Below, one piece after another: positions 47,211 through 55,803 of a stretch of 64,000 bases of DNA; the stretch's first letter is position 1; each line of letters starts with the position of its first letter. Origin of the DNA: Stappia stellulata DSM 5886. GTDB taxonomy: Bacteria > Pseudomonadota > Alphaproteobacteria > Rhizobiales > Stappiaceae. Location: the NCBI RefSeq assembly GCF_000423705.1, contig NZ_AUIM01000012.1:287675-351674 (forward strand). Reading direction: 5' to 3'. Position numbers and translations under genes: made by a program. Below the pieces are notes generated by a model. That model was not told where the DNA came from. It saw only the letters and a list, made by a program, of their open reading frames with translations, and ran no database searches.

Positions 47211-47246
47211 CTCCAATGCCCTTGCTTGATTGCACGGGCATTGGAG
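47211..47246 (+). terminator. Perfect inverted repeat after cheZ
   Basis: 11-bp arms CTCCAATGCCC / GGGCATTGGAG with a 14-base loop, 68 bases after cheZ. Only TCTA follows, so it is a non-classical terminator or another structured element. Confidence 0.5.
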
Positions 47247-47346
47247 TCTAGCATGAACAAAACGGGAACTCTTGAGGGTCGATGCGCGCGATCGTTCGTA
47301 AGGCCCGCGCGGTCCGCGCATTTGAACCGAAACGGACGGAGACGGA

Positions 47347-48012
47347 ATGACCGACGGGGAACTGGGCAAGGGGTTGTTGCGCGGCGAGGACGGGCTGGTG
47401 CGCTGCTGGTGGCATGGCAACAAGCCGGATTATCTCGCCTATCACGACGCGGAGTGGGGGCGGCCGATGGCCGATGACCGCCGGTTGTTCGAGAAGGTCT
47501 GCCTCGAGGGCTTTCAGTCGGGTCTGTCGTGGCTGACGATCCTGCGCAAGCGCGAGAATTTCCGCTCAGCCTTCGCCGGGTTCGACGTTGACCGGGTCGC
47601 GGAGTTCGGGGAGGCCGACATTGCCCGGTTGCTTGGCGATGCAGGCATCGTGCGCCATCGCGGCAAGATCGTCTCCACCATCAACAATGCGGCGCGCGCC
47701 CGCGAGTTGCGGGACGAATTCGGCTCGCTCGCGGCCTATTTCTGGCGCCACGAGCCCGGGCCCGAGGACCGTCCGGAACGCTGCGACCATGCCAGTCTCT
47801 CGGTCCTGGCGCAGACACCGACGTCCAGGGCGCTGTCGAAGGATCTCAAGAAACGGGGCTGGAGCTTTGTCGGCCCGACAACGGTCTATGCCTTCATGCA
47901 GGCCATGGGGCTCGTCAACGACCATCTCGAGGGCTGCTGCATGCGCGCGACGGTTGAGGCGCAGCGAAATGCGTTCCGACGGCCGGGTCGTCTCCCCGGG
48001 GGCGGTTTGTAG
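47347..48012 (+). CDS. tag: DNA-3-methyladenine glycosylase I
   Basis: Base-excision repair glycosylase of 221 aa removing 3-methyladenine. The family signature RCWWHGNKPDYLAYHDAEWG is near the N-terminus with the zinc-ligand Cys and His, the base-pocket segment FEKVCLEGFQSGLSWLTIL follows, and the late HLEGCC supplies other metal ligands. Start at ATG 47347 behind GGAG. Stand-alone gene. Confidence 0.95.
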   Translation: MTDGELGKGLLRGEDGLVRCWWHGNKPDYLAYHDAEWGRPMADDRRLFEKVCLEGFQSGLSWLTILRKRENFRSAFAGFDVDRVAEFGEADIARLLGDAGIVRHRGKIVSTINNAARARELRDEFGSLAAYFWRHEPGPEDRPERCDHASLSVLAQTPTSRALSKDLKKRGWSFVGPTTVYAFMQAMGLVNDHLEGCCMRATVEAQRNAFRRPGRLPGGGL

Positions 48013-48176
48013 TACGAAATGCCCAAAACATTGCGTTCGCGATTTTTATTCGGCTATTTTGACCTCTGGATTCGGTCAGGACGTCTTTGCCTCCCGCCGG
48101 GGCATGCGTCTGGAGCCGGACCGCAAAACAAACAACAGGCGCTGTAAAACAAGGCGCCCCTAGGGGAGGTTCCACG

Positions 48177-49187
48177 ATGAAACTTGCGCGCATCGCTGCC
48201 GGTCTGGCGGTTGGCGTCGGCCTTGGCATGGCATCGCTCATGTCGTCGGCCCTTGCGGAAGAGACCACGCTCCGCATCACGCTGCAGCTGCCGATGAAGA
48301 GCCATCTCGGCCAGAACGTGGCCCTCTTCAAGGAGAAGGTCGAGGCGCTGTCGAACGGCGACGTCTCCGTCGAGATCTATGATTCCGCCCAGCTCTACAA
48401 GGACAGCGAAGTCCCGCAGGCCGTCGGCTCCGGCGCGATCGAGATGGGCGTGGCATCGCTTACCCGCTATGTCGGCGACGTCCCGGCCGTCGATTTGTTC
48501 TACATGCCGTTCCTGCTGAACAACGAAGAGCTTGTTCGCAAGGCCGTTGCGCCGGACAGCCCGGTGCGCGCGCCGCTCGACGAGGCGATCCTGGGCACCG
48601 GCAGCCGCGTGTTGTGGTGGCAGGCCTATGGCGGTGTCGTGCTTCTGTCCAAGGACGCGCCGCTGAAGACACCGGCCGACATCGAAGGCAAGAAGGTGCG
48701 TGTCTTCGGCAAGACGCTCGGCGAGTGGATCAAGGCCGCCGGCGGCGCGCCGACGCTGATCTCCGGCTCCGAGCAGTATATCGCCTATCAGCGCGGCACG
48801 GTGGATATCGGCATGACCGGCGTGTCCGGCGTGAAGAGCCGGCGCCTGTGGGAGGTGATGGACACGATCACGGTCACCAACAACGCCGACATCGAGTTCA
48901 TCGTCGTCGTCAACGAGGACTTCTGGCAGGGCCTGCCCGAGCAGCACCGCGCGTGGATCACCCAGGCGGCGCGCGAGGCGGAACAGGATGTGCGCGACCG
49001 CATGGCCTCCATCGAGGCGGAAGCCTATGCAATGGCCGAGGAGAACGGCATGGCCGTCTACGAGCTGAGCGACGCGGAAGTCACGGCCTGGAAGGCGGCG
49101 GCCCAGCCGGTCTACGACCAGTTCGCCGCCGATGCCGGCGATCTCGGTCAGCAGGTGCTGGACGCGGCGCGCAAGCTCGCCGAATAG
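48177..49187 (+). CDS. TRAP transporter substrate-binding protein (DctP family), second system
   Basis: Periplasmic receptor of 336 aa, start at ATG 48177 behind AGGGGAGG. A signal peptide (about 1-25, ending SSALAEE) is followed by a DctP domain with ..GSGAIEMGVASLTRYVGDVP.. and the conserved IEGKKVRVFGKTLGEWIKAAG ligand-arginine segment. This C4-dicarboxylate-type receptor serves the DctQM pair that follows. The linked isocitrate-lyase-type gene suggests a branched or substituted di- or tricarboxylic acid as cargo; inference only. Confidence 0.92.
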   Translation: MKLARIAAGLAVGVGLGMASLMSSALAEETTLRITLQLPMKSHLGQNVALFKEKVEALSNGDVSVEIYDSAQLYKDSEVPQAVGSGAIEMGVASLTRYVGDVPAVDLFYMPFLLNNEELVRKAVAPDSPVRAPLDEAILGTGSRVLWWQAYGGVVLLSKDAPLKTPADIEGKKVRVFGKTLGEWIKAAGGAPTLISGSEQYIAYQRGTVDIGMTGVSGVKSRRLWEVMDTITVTNNADIEFIVVVNEDFWQGLPEQHRAWITQAAREAEQDVRDRMASIEAEAYAMAEENGMAVYELSDAEVTAWKAAAQPVYDQFAADAGDLGQQVLDAARKLAE

Positions 49188-49291
49188 GCAAAGCAGGCTG
49201 TCCCGTGCCGGAGCGGCGTTGCCGCTTCGGCCGGTTCCTTGCCGGGGCGGCGCGTCCGCTCGGGCCGCCCCCTGTGACGGACCACTCACTC

Positions 49292-49795
49292 ATGTTGCGG
49301 ATCATCGACAGCGCTTCGCGCTTTGCCGGCCTGATTGCGGGCTGGGGCTATTTCCTCATCGCATTGATGCTCGGATACGAGGTTTTCATGCGCTATCTCG
49401 GCGACCCAACCATCTGGGCGGAGGAGCTGTCGCGCATGTTCCTGATCTGGGCGACGTTCGGTGGCGCCGCGCTGTTGCTGCACCGGCGCCAGCACATCGT
49501 GATCACGCTTCTGACCGACAACCTGTCGCCGGGCGCGCGGCGGGCGCAGGAACTCTTCGTGCTTGCCTTCATCGTCGCCCTGTCGGGCGTCGTCGTCTAT
49601 TTCGGGTCGGGCATCGCCTACGATTCCTTCGCCCGCGGACGCACCACCGGCTCGATGCTCGACGTGCCGGCCTGGTGGTCGCAGGTCTCCATTCCCGCCT
49701 GTTTCGCGCTGCTGGGCCTCCAGGCCCTCGCCGAGGCCGTGCGGGTTGCGCTCAACGGCATCGACACCGCCGCGCCGCAGCGCATCGATCACTGA
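49292..49795 (+). CDS. TRAP transporter small permease (DctQ family), second system
   Basis: Four-helix membrane subunit of 167 aa, normal DctQ length. Start at ATG 49292 (GTG 49274 possible). The DctQ traits YEVFMRYLGDPTIWAEELSRMFLIW and HIVITLL are clear. It ends ten bases before dctM. In contrast to the first system's DctQ it has no N-terminal extension. Confidence 0.93.
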   Translation: MLRIIDSASRFAGLIAGWGYFLIALMLGYEVFMRYLGDPTIWAEELSRMFLIWATFGGAALLLHRRQHIVITLLTDNLSPGARRAQELFVLAFIVALSGVVVYFGSGIAYDSFARGRTTGSMLDVPAWWSQVSIPACFALLGLQALAEAVRVALNGIDTAAPQRIDH

Positions 49796-49805
49796 GGCCG
49801 CCGAC

Positions 49806-51080
49806 ATGACATCCCTGCTCATTCTCGCGGCGCTCTTCGCGCTTCTTCTGGCCGGTATCCCCGTCGCCTTCGCGCTGACCGGCCTCGGTTTCGGCCTGCT
49901 TGCAGTCGGCGGCTTCTCGCCGCTGATGGTGCCCCAGGGCCTGCTGTCTTCCGCCGACAGTTTCGTGCTGGTCGCCGTGCCGCTGTTCCTGTTGATGTCC
50001 AACGTGCTCTTGAAGGGCGGCGTCGGGCGCGATCTCTTCGCCGCGGTCCAGGCGTGGGTCGGGCACTGGCCCGGCGGGCTGGCCGTCGCCACGATCCTTT
50101 CGTGCGGCATCTTCGCGGCGATTTCCGGCTCCTCGGTCGCCACCGCCGCAACAATCGGCACCGTCGCGATCCCGGAGATGACCCAGCGCGGCTATCCGCG
50201 CCGCTTCGTGCTCGGGCTTCTGGCCGCCGGCGGCACGCTCGGCATTCTCATTCCGCCCTCGATCCCGATGATCGTCTTCGGTGTGATCACCGAGGAATCG
50301 ATCATCTCGCTGTTTCTGGCCGGCATCGGTCCGGGGCTCTTGCTGATGGCGCTCTTCATCGGGTGGTCGGTGCTTTATGCAAGCTTTGCGTCCGATTACC
50401 AGCCGAGCCCCAGGTCGAGCTGGGACGAGCGTCGCCGGACCGCGATCCGCGCCTTCCCGACGGTCGTTCTGGCCGCCCTCGTGATCGTGGGTATCTACAC
50501 CGGCCTGTTCACGCCGACGGAGGCTGCGGCCGTCGGTTTCATCGGCGCGCTTGTCGTCGTCGGCGTCATCCTGCGCACGCTCGACTGGTCGAAGTTGCGC
50601 GATGCGGTCGCCGAGGCGATGACGACGACGGTCGCGATCCTGCTGATCGTTGCCGGCGCCAAGGTCTTCGGCAAGGCGATCACGCTCTACCGGATCCCGC
50701 AGGACATCTCGATGTTCCTGTCGGAGCATATTTCCTCCGCCGGCATGTTCGTGCTTCTGGTGGCGCTGGTGCTTCTGGTGATGGGCCTGTTCCTGGAGGC
50801 GCTGTCGATGATGCTGATCATGGTGCCGGTCCTGTCGGGGGCGCTCTTCGCGCTCGGCATCGATCCGATCTGGTTCGGCGTCTTCTTCGTCGTCATGGTC
50901 GAATGCGCGCTGATCACCCCGCCGGTCGGGCTCAACCTCTATGTTATCCAGGCGGTCGGCAAGGCCACCATGGGCGAGGTGTCCTCCGGCGTCTGGCCCT
51001 TCCTGGCGATCATGCTGTTCAGCGTTTTGCTGATCTTCTGGTGGACCGACCTGGTGCTCTATATCCCCTTCAAGATGTAA
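49806..51080 (+). CDS. TRAP transporter large permease (DctM family), second system
   Basis: Permease of 424 aa, start at ATG 49806. It has about 11-12 membrane helices with AGIPVAFALTGLGFGLLAVGG at the N-terminus, SGSSVATAATIGTVAIPEM and GGTLGILIPPSIPMIVFGV in the first repeat, and ECALITPPVGLNLYVIQAV in the second. It drives ion-coupled uptake with the preceding subunit. The metabolic gene follows 54 bases later. Confidence 0.94.
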   Translation: MTSLLILAALFALLLAGIPVAFALTGLGFGLLAVGGFSPLMVPQGLLSSADSFVLVAVPLFLLMSNVLLKGGVGRDLFAAVQAWVGHWPGGLAVATILSCGIFAAISGSSVATAATIGTVAIPEMTQRGYPRRFVLGLLAAGGTLGILIPPSIPMIVFGVITEESIISLFLAGIGPGLLLMALFIGWSVLYASFASDYQPSPRSSWDERRRTAIRAFPTVVLAALVIVGIYTGLFTPTEAAAVGFIGALVVVGVILRTLDWSKLRDAVAEAMTTTVAILLIVAGAKVFGKAITLYRIPQDISMFLSEHISSAGMFVLLVALVLLVMGLFLEALSMMLIMVPVLSGALFALGIDPIWFGVFFVVMVECALITPPVGLNLYVIQAVGKATMGEVSSGVWPFLAIMLFSVLLIFWWTDLVLYIPFKM

Positions 51081-51134
51081 TCCTGTCCGGGCGCGCGGGA
51101 TCTGCCGGCGCGCCCGCCACGAAAGGCAAAGACG

Positions 51135-52004
51135 ATGACAACCCCCGCCGCGCGCCTGCGCGCCCATCTGGCCGCGACCCCGCTGACCGTGATGCCCTGC
51201 TGCTTCGACGGCCTGTCCGCGAGGCTGATCGGCGATGCCGGCTTTCCCGTCTCCTTCATGTCGGGCTTCTCGGTGTCGGCCGCGCGCATCGGTGCGCCGG
51301 ACACGGGGCTGATTTCCTATGGCGAAATGGTCGACCAGGGCCGCAACGTCTGTGCGGCGACCTCTGCGCTGATCATCGGCGACGGCGACACCGGCTATGG
51401 CAACGCCCTCAACGTCAAGCGCACGGTCAAGGGCTATGCGCAGGCGGGTTTCGCCGCGGTCATGATCGAGGACCAGCTTGCGCCCAAGCGCTGCGGCCAC
51501 ACCAAGGGGAAGCTTGTCGTCTCGCGCGAGGAGGCCGTCGACCGTATCAAGGCGGCGGTGGACGCGCGCGAGGAAGGCTCCGACATTCTCATTCTGGCCC
51601 GCACGGACGCGCGCCACGGACACGGGTTGGACGAGGCGCTGGAGCGGGCGAGGGCGTTCAGGCAAGCCGGTGCCGACCTCCTCTTCGTCGAAGCCCCGCA
51701 TGATGTCGCCGAGATGGAATTGATCTGCCGCGAGGTGCCCGGCTGGCACATGGCCAATCTGGTGGAAGGCGGCGCGACGCCGATGTTGCCGCATGCCGAA
51801 CTGGAACGGATCGGCTACCGGCTTGCGGCCTATCCGCTGACGCTGCTTTCAACCGCGATCAAGGCGATGCAGGCGGCTTTGGCCGAAATGGCGGCCGGAC
51901 GTCACCCCGACGACGCGCTTCTGCCTTTTGCGGATCTGCGCAAGGCCGTCGGTTTCGATGCCTATTACGCTGAAGAAAGCCGCTACGCCGACAAGCGTGA
52001 TTGA
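51135..52004 (+). CDS. isocitrate lyase/PEP mutase superfamily enzyme
   Basis: TIM-barrel enzyme of 289 aa in the PEP mutase/isocitrate lyase superfamily. Visible are DGDTGYGNALNVKRTVKGY (metal-binding Asp region), EDQLAPKRCGHTKGK with the KRCGH signature carrying the catalytic Cys, and RTDARHGHGLDEALERA. These fit a lyase such as 2-methylisocitrate or 2,3-dimethylmalate lyase, or an oxaloacetate decarboxylase-like member. No prpC or prpD is nearby. Being cotranscribed with a TRAP importer, it probably cleaves the imported acid. A strong terminator closes the unit. Confidence 0.85.
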   Translation: MTTPAARLRAHLAATPLTVMPCCFDGLSARLIGDAGFPVSFMSGFSVSAARIGAPDTGLISYGEMVDQGRNVCAATSALIIGDGDTGYGNALNVKRTVKGYAQAGFAAVMIEDQLAPKRCGHTKGKLVVSREEAVDRIKAAVDAREEGSDILILARTDARHGHGLDEALERARAFRQAGADLLFVEAPHDVAEMELICREVPGWHMANLVEGGATPMLPHAELERIGYRLAAYPLTLLSTAIKAMQAALAEMAAGRHPDDALLPFADLRKAVGFDAYYAEESRYADKRD

Positions 52005-52168
52005 CGGGCCGGGCCGCAATCCTGGAAGAAACGCACGCCGGCTGATCCGCTGCGTTTCACCTTGCGTAATGTTTTCTGAAAGCCGGAGGACGACGGCCGT
52101 TCCCGATCCGCCGTCAACCACCCGAATCCGGCTTTTCGGGCGGTCCACCCCGATCGGCCACCCGTTTT

Positions 52169-52201
52169 GGAGGTCGCTCTCCCCCGGAGCGGCCTCCTTT
52201 T
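52169..52201 (+). terminator. Rho-independent terminator of TRAP-lyase operon
   Basis: 11-bp stem GGAGGTCGCTC / GAGCGGCCTCC (one G-T pair) with a 7-base loop, followed by TTTT. It sits between the convergent lyase and amidase genes. Confidence 0.85.
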
Positions 52202-52211
52202 CAGGTGCGCT

Positions 52212-53660
52212 TCAGCCGCCGCCAATGGCCATCGGCGGGGCCTTCGCCGTCCATCCGGTCGCCTGGTCGTAGGCTTTTGCGACCTGCAAGACGCCGACGT
52301 CGTCGCGCGGGCGCCCGATGATCTGAAAGCCTGTGGGGAGGCCCGCGGCATTGAAGCCGGCCGGAACGGATACGGCCGGCAGCCCCAGCAGGCTGACCCC
52401 GACCACGGTTTCCATCCAGCGATGATATGTGTCCATGCTGCGTCCGCCGATGTCCTTCGGCCAGTCGAGCGTGACGTCGAAGGGAAACAGCTGCGCGCTC
52501 GGTGCCACCAGATAATCGTAGCGTTCGAACAGCCGCAGCACGGCGCGATACCAGGCGCTGCGGGCGGCGCTCGCGTCCTCGATCTCGGCCTGCGACAGTG
52601 CGCGTCCGCGCTCGATTTCCCAGATCGCGGCGGGCTTCAGCTTGTCGCGGGTGGCCGGCGCATCGTAGAGCGCACCGAGTTTCGCTGCCACGCGCCAGCT
52701 TCTGAGGTCGCACCAGGATTGCCAGATGCGCTCCGGGGCAAAGCCCGGGCCGGTCTCTTCCACTTGCGCGCCCAGCTCGACCAGTCGCGTCAGCCCGTTG
52801 CCGACGAGATCCAGAATCCCGTCCTCGAACGGCAGGTATCCGTCGAGATCGTCCAGCGAGCCGATGCGGATGCCCTGGACCCTTGGCGCAAGCGGTCCGG
52901 CAAAGATGCTGCCGTCGCCGTCGAGCGACTGCGGTGCGCGGGGGTCGTAGCCGGCCTGAATGGAAAGCAGCATGGCGAGATCGTCGACATCGCGGGCCAT
53001 CGGGCCGTCGGTCGCCATCGTGTCCATGAAGAGGTCCGGTGCAGGGCCGGACGGCACGCGGCCATAGCTCGGGCGCATGCCGATCACGTTGTTGAAGGCG
53101 GCCGGATTGCGCAGGGAACCCATCATGTCGCTGCCGTCGGCAACGGCGAAGATCCGTGCGGCGATTGCCGCCGCCGCTCCGCCGCTGGAGCCGCCGGCGC
53201 TGCGCGCGGTGTCATAGGGATTGAGCGTCGGGCCGAACAGCGGATTGGTGGTATGCGAGCCGAGACCGAATTCCGGCACATTTGTCTTGCCGATCACGAT
53301 TGCGCCGGCTGAGCGCATGCGCGCCACATGGAGACTGTCTTCCGCCGGCACCTGCCGGGAAAACACCGGCGAGCCCATGGTGGTCCTCAGCCCCGCCGTC
53401 ATGGCGAGATCCTTGATCGCCTGCGGCATGCCGTGCATCCAGCCGCGCGAGCGCCCGGCGGCCAGCTCGGCATCGAGCGTGTCGGCTTCGGCCAGAAGCG
53501 CCTCGGTATCGCGCAGCGACACAATCGCGTTGAGTACGGGATTGAGCGCGTCGATGCGTGCGAGCGTTGCCTGCATCACCTCGCGCGCCGACACGCGCCT
53601 TGCGTGGATGGCTTGCGACAGCGCGCGCGCCGACAGGGCGGTGATCTCGTCTGCGGTCAT
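52212..53660 (-). CDS. amidase, amidase-signature family
   Basis: Amidase-signature enzyme of 482 aa. The Ser-cisSer-Lys triad is visible: Lys83 in AIKDLAM, the cis-serine in SAGGSSGGAAAA at about 155-165, and nucleophile Ser182 in GSDMMGSLRNPA. It hydrolyses amide bonds of small substrates; the specific substrate is unknown. GatA is unlikely because no gatB or gatC is near and the sequence ends are unlike GatA. It lies 42 bases downstream of hisG on the same strand and may be cotranscribed by read-through. Confidence 0.9.
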   Translation of the reverse strand: MTADEITALSARALSQAIHARRVSAREVMQATLARIDALNPVLNAIVSLRDTEALLAEADTLDAELAAGRSRGWMHGMPQAIKDLAMTAGLRTTMGSPVFSRQVPAEDSLHVARMRSAGAIVIGKTNVPEFGLGSHTTNPLFGPTLNPYDTARSAGGSSGGAAAAIAARIFAVADGSDMMGSLRNPAAFNNVIGMRPSYGRVPSGPAPDLFMDTMATDGPMARDVDDLAMLLSIQAGYDPRAPQSLDGDGSIFAGPLAPRVQGIRIGSLDDLDGYLPFEDGILDLVGNGLTRLVELGAQVEETGPGFAPERIWQSWCDLRSWRVAAKLGALYDAPATRDKLKPAAIWEIERGRALSQAEIEDASAARSAWYRAVLRLFERYDYLVAPSAQLFPFDVTLDWPKDIGGRSMDTYHRWMETVVGVSLLGLPAVSVPAGFNAAGLPTGFQIIGRPRDDVGVLQVAKAYDQATGWTAKAPPMAIGGG

Positions 53661-53702
53661 GGCGCGGGCCTCCCGTCCCGTGTGCCTTGAGGAGCCAGGG
53701 GC

Positions 53703-54677
53703 TTAAGAGCCGACTTTCTCCGCCAGCGGATCGTAGAGCGGGTTGCTGGTGCCAAACACATAGTCGAGCGTGGTGACGCTCACATGCGGTGCGCCGTGGT
53801 CGCGCAGCAGCGTCGCGCAATCGGCGGCGCTTGCGGCGGGGCAGTGCAGGAGGAGGGGCTGGCCGACCTGGGTGCCGAAGGGCGCGATGGCGCCATACTG
53901 GTCGCCGGCGGCGCGCGCCGTGAGTTCGGGGGCCGCCACCAGCGCGCGGATCTCGCGAAACCCGCGGGCGCGCTCTTCGGCGGCGATCCGGTCGAGGATG
54001 ATGCGGGCAAAGGCCAGTTGCTCCGCGCTCCAGCCCGCGCTCAGCGAGGCGACGAGGTTGGCCTGGCTCTTCAGGATGACGCCGTCGTCGAGGATTTTCA
54101 GATTGTTGGCGACAAGCGTCGAGCCGGTGGTGGTGATGTCGACGATCAGTTCCGCCGTGCCGGCCGCCGGTGCGCCTTCCGTTGCGCCGGCGCTTTCCAC
54201 GATCCGGTAATCGGAGATCCCGTGTTCGGCGAAGAACTGGCGCGTCAGCGTCACATATTTGGTGGCGACGCGCAGCCGCTCGCCCTTGCGGGCGCGAAAA
54301 TGCGCCGCGACGTCGGCGAGATCCGCCATCCTCGCCACGTCGATCCAGGCATCGGGGACGGCGACGACCACATCCGCAAAGCCGAAGCCGAGCGGGGTGA
54401 CGGTGTGCACGCTCGCGTCCGGGTCGGCGATGCTCTCATGCACCAGATCCAACCCGGTGACGCCCAGATGCGCCTGGCCGTTGGCCAGTTCGCGGGCGAT
54501 CTCGGAAGCCGAGAGAAAGGCGATTTCCACCTCTGCCGCATCGAAGCGGCCAAGCCGGCCGCGATAATTGCGCGCGCCGCCGGGCTGGCGCACCGGCAGG
54601 CCGGCGCGGGCGAAGAAATCGTGCGTGTTGTCCTGCAGCCGTCCCTTGGAGGGAATGGCGATGGTCAATGGCGTCAT
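53703..54677 (-). CDS. hisG: ATP phosphoribosyltransferase catalytic subunit
   Basis: First enzyme of histidine synthesis, 324 aa, start at [14 protein letters not shown] (ATG 54677); a longer frame lies inside hisZ. The core has [23 protein letters not shown] and the PRPP-binding [29 protein letters not shown] segment. It has about 100 residues beyond the short HisG core, ending ..[16 protein letters not shown]. HisZ is encoded just upstream (7 bases), so the enzyme is of the HisG-HisZ type despite the longer chain. Confidence 0.94.
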   Translation of the reverse strand: MTPLTIAIPSKGRLQDNTHDFFARAGLPVRQPGGARNYRGRLGRFDAAEVEIAFLSASEIARELANGQAHLGVTGLDLVHESIADPDASVHTVTPLGFGFADVVVAVPDAWIDVARMADLADVAAHFRARKGERLRVATKYVTLTRQFFAEHGISDYRIVESAGATEGAPAAGTAELIVDITTTGSTLVANNLKILDDGVILKSQANLVASLSAGWSAEQLAFARIILDRIAAEERARGFREIRALVAAPELTARAAGDQYGAIAPFGTQVGQPLLLHCPAASAADCATLLRDHGAPHVSVTTLDYVFGTSNPLYDPLAEKVGS

Positions 54678-54684
54678 GAGACCC

Positions 54685-55803
54685 TCAAATGCGATCCAGC
54701 CAGATGGAAAAGCCCGTGGCCGGAATATGAGCCTTGGCGCCGAGCAGCGCCAGCAGCCTGTCGTAGCGTCCGCCGCCGACGATCTGGCCTGCTTTCTTGC
54801 GCGAGGCGGAATGAACCTCGAACACGAAGCCGGTGTAATAGTCGAGCCGGCGGCCGAAATCGGCGGCAAACGTCAGCGATGTGTCGGGAATCCCGTGTGC
54901 CGAGATGGCGTCGAGGCGCGCGGCGAAGCTGGAAAGCGCCGCCGACAGGTCGAGACCGCTGTCCTTGGCGAAGACCTCGATGGTCTTCACCGAGGCACGC
55001 GGGTCGCCGGCAATCGCCAGATAACGGGAGAGCACATCGGCCGCGCGGTCGGTCTCGGGATCGTGGCGGACAAGGGTGGCCTGTTCCAGAAGCCGTTCGG
55101 CGATGTCGCTGGCGCTGCGCCCGGCAATCGGCTTGAGGCCGGTGAGGCGCAAGAGCTCCGCGACCGCCGACTGGGCCGTGTCGGGGGCAAGTCCCTCGAG
55201 CGCGCGCGCAAGCGCTGCCGCCGATGTGTCGTCGTCGCGCGCTGTCTCGGTGCCGCCGCCGCGCATGGCGCGGATCGCCGCGTCCAGCCGGTCGCGTTCG
55301 CCGAAGAGGTCGCCGAGACGGCGTTCCCACACCGCAGGCAGGTTGAGACCGGAAAGCACGGCACGAAACAGCGCCTCGTCGCCGATGTGGATGCGCGCGT
55401 CGGTGACGCCGAGCGTCTCCAGTGCGGACAACGAGAGCGCCAGCGTGTCGGCGTCGGCGGCTTCCAGATCGGCGCGGCCCAGACACTCCACGCCGGCCTG
55501 CATGAACTCACCCGCCCCGTCCTGGCGCTGGCGAAAGACTTTGCCGCAATAGGAATAACGCGCCGGTGTTTCCGGCGCGCCGCCGTCCAGATGCGCGCGA
55601 CAGACGGGAAGCGTATAGTCGGGACGCAGGCAAAGTTCTTCGCCGGCGCGGTCGCTGGTGAGATACATGCGCCCGCGAATGTCCTCGCCGATGAGATCGA
55701 GGAACAGCCGCGACGGTTGCAGGATCTCCGGTTCCATGGCCGGAAAGCCTTCGGCCTGAAACAGGCCGCGCAGTTTCGCGTAAGGGTCGGGCAGGGTCGT
55801 CAT
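54685..55803 (-). CDS. hisZ: ATP phosphoribosyltransferase regulatory subunit
   Basis: HisZ, 372 aa, a class II synthetase paralogue without aminoacylation function, needed to activate and regulate HisG. Motif-2-like [28 protein letters not shown] and motif-3-like [12 protein letters not shown] regions remain. It overlaps hisS by four bases (start ATG 55803) and precedes hisG by 7 bases, so hisS, hisZ and hisG form one unit. Confidence 0.94.
   Translation of the reverse strand: MTTLPDPYAKLRGLFQAEGFPAMEPEILQPSRLFLDLIGEDIRGRMYLTSDRAGEELCLRPDYTLPVCRAHLDGGAPETPARYSYCGKVFRQRQDGAGEFMQAGVECLGRADLEAADADTLALSLSALETLGVTDARIHIGDEALFRAVLSGLNLPAVWERRLGDLFGERDRLDAAIRAMRGGGTETARDDDTSAAALARALEGLAPDTAQSAVAELLRLTGLKPIAGRSASDIAERLLEQATLVRHDPETDRAADVLSRYLAIAGDPRASVKTIEVFAKDSGLDLSAALSSFAARLDAISAHGIPDTSLTFAADFGRRLDYYTGFVFEVHSASRKKAGQIVGGGRYDRLLALLGAKAHIPATGFSIWLDRI

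Noticed and set aside
47253..47346. Short open frame starting with MNKTGTLEG upstream of tag
   Set aside because: It has no ribosome site and runs into the tag gene in another frame without a family match.
49752..51794. 680-codon open frame on the minus strand opposite dctM and the lyase gene
   Set aside because: It is antisense to two clear genes, has low-complexity Arg/His/Gln-rich sequence and no family features. Long antisense frames are expected in GC-rich DNA.
52212..53660. Amidase as GatA of the Glu-tRNA amidotransferase
   Set aside because: No gatB or gatC is adjacent, and the N- and C-terminal regions do not look like GatA.
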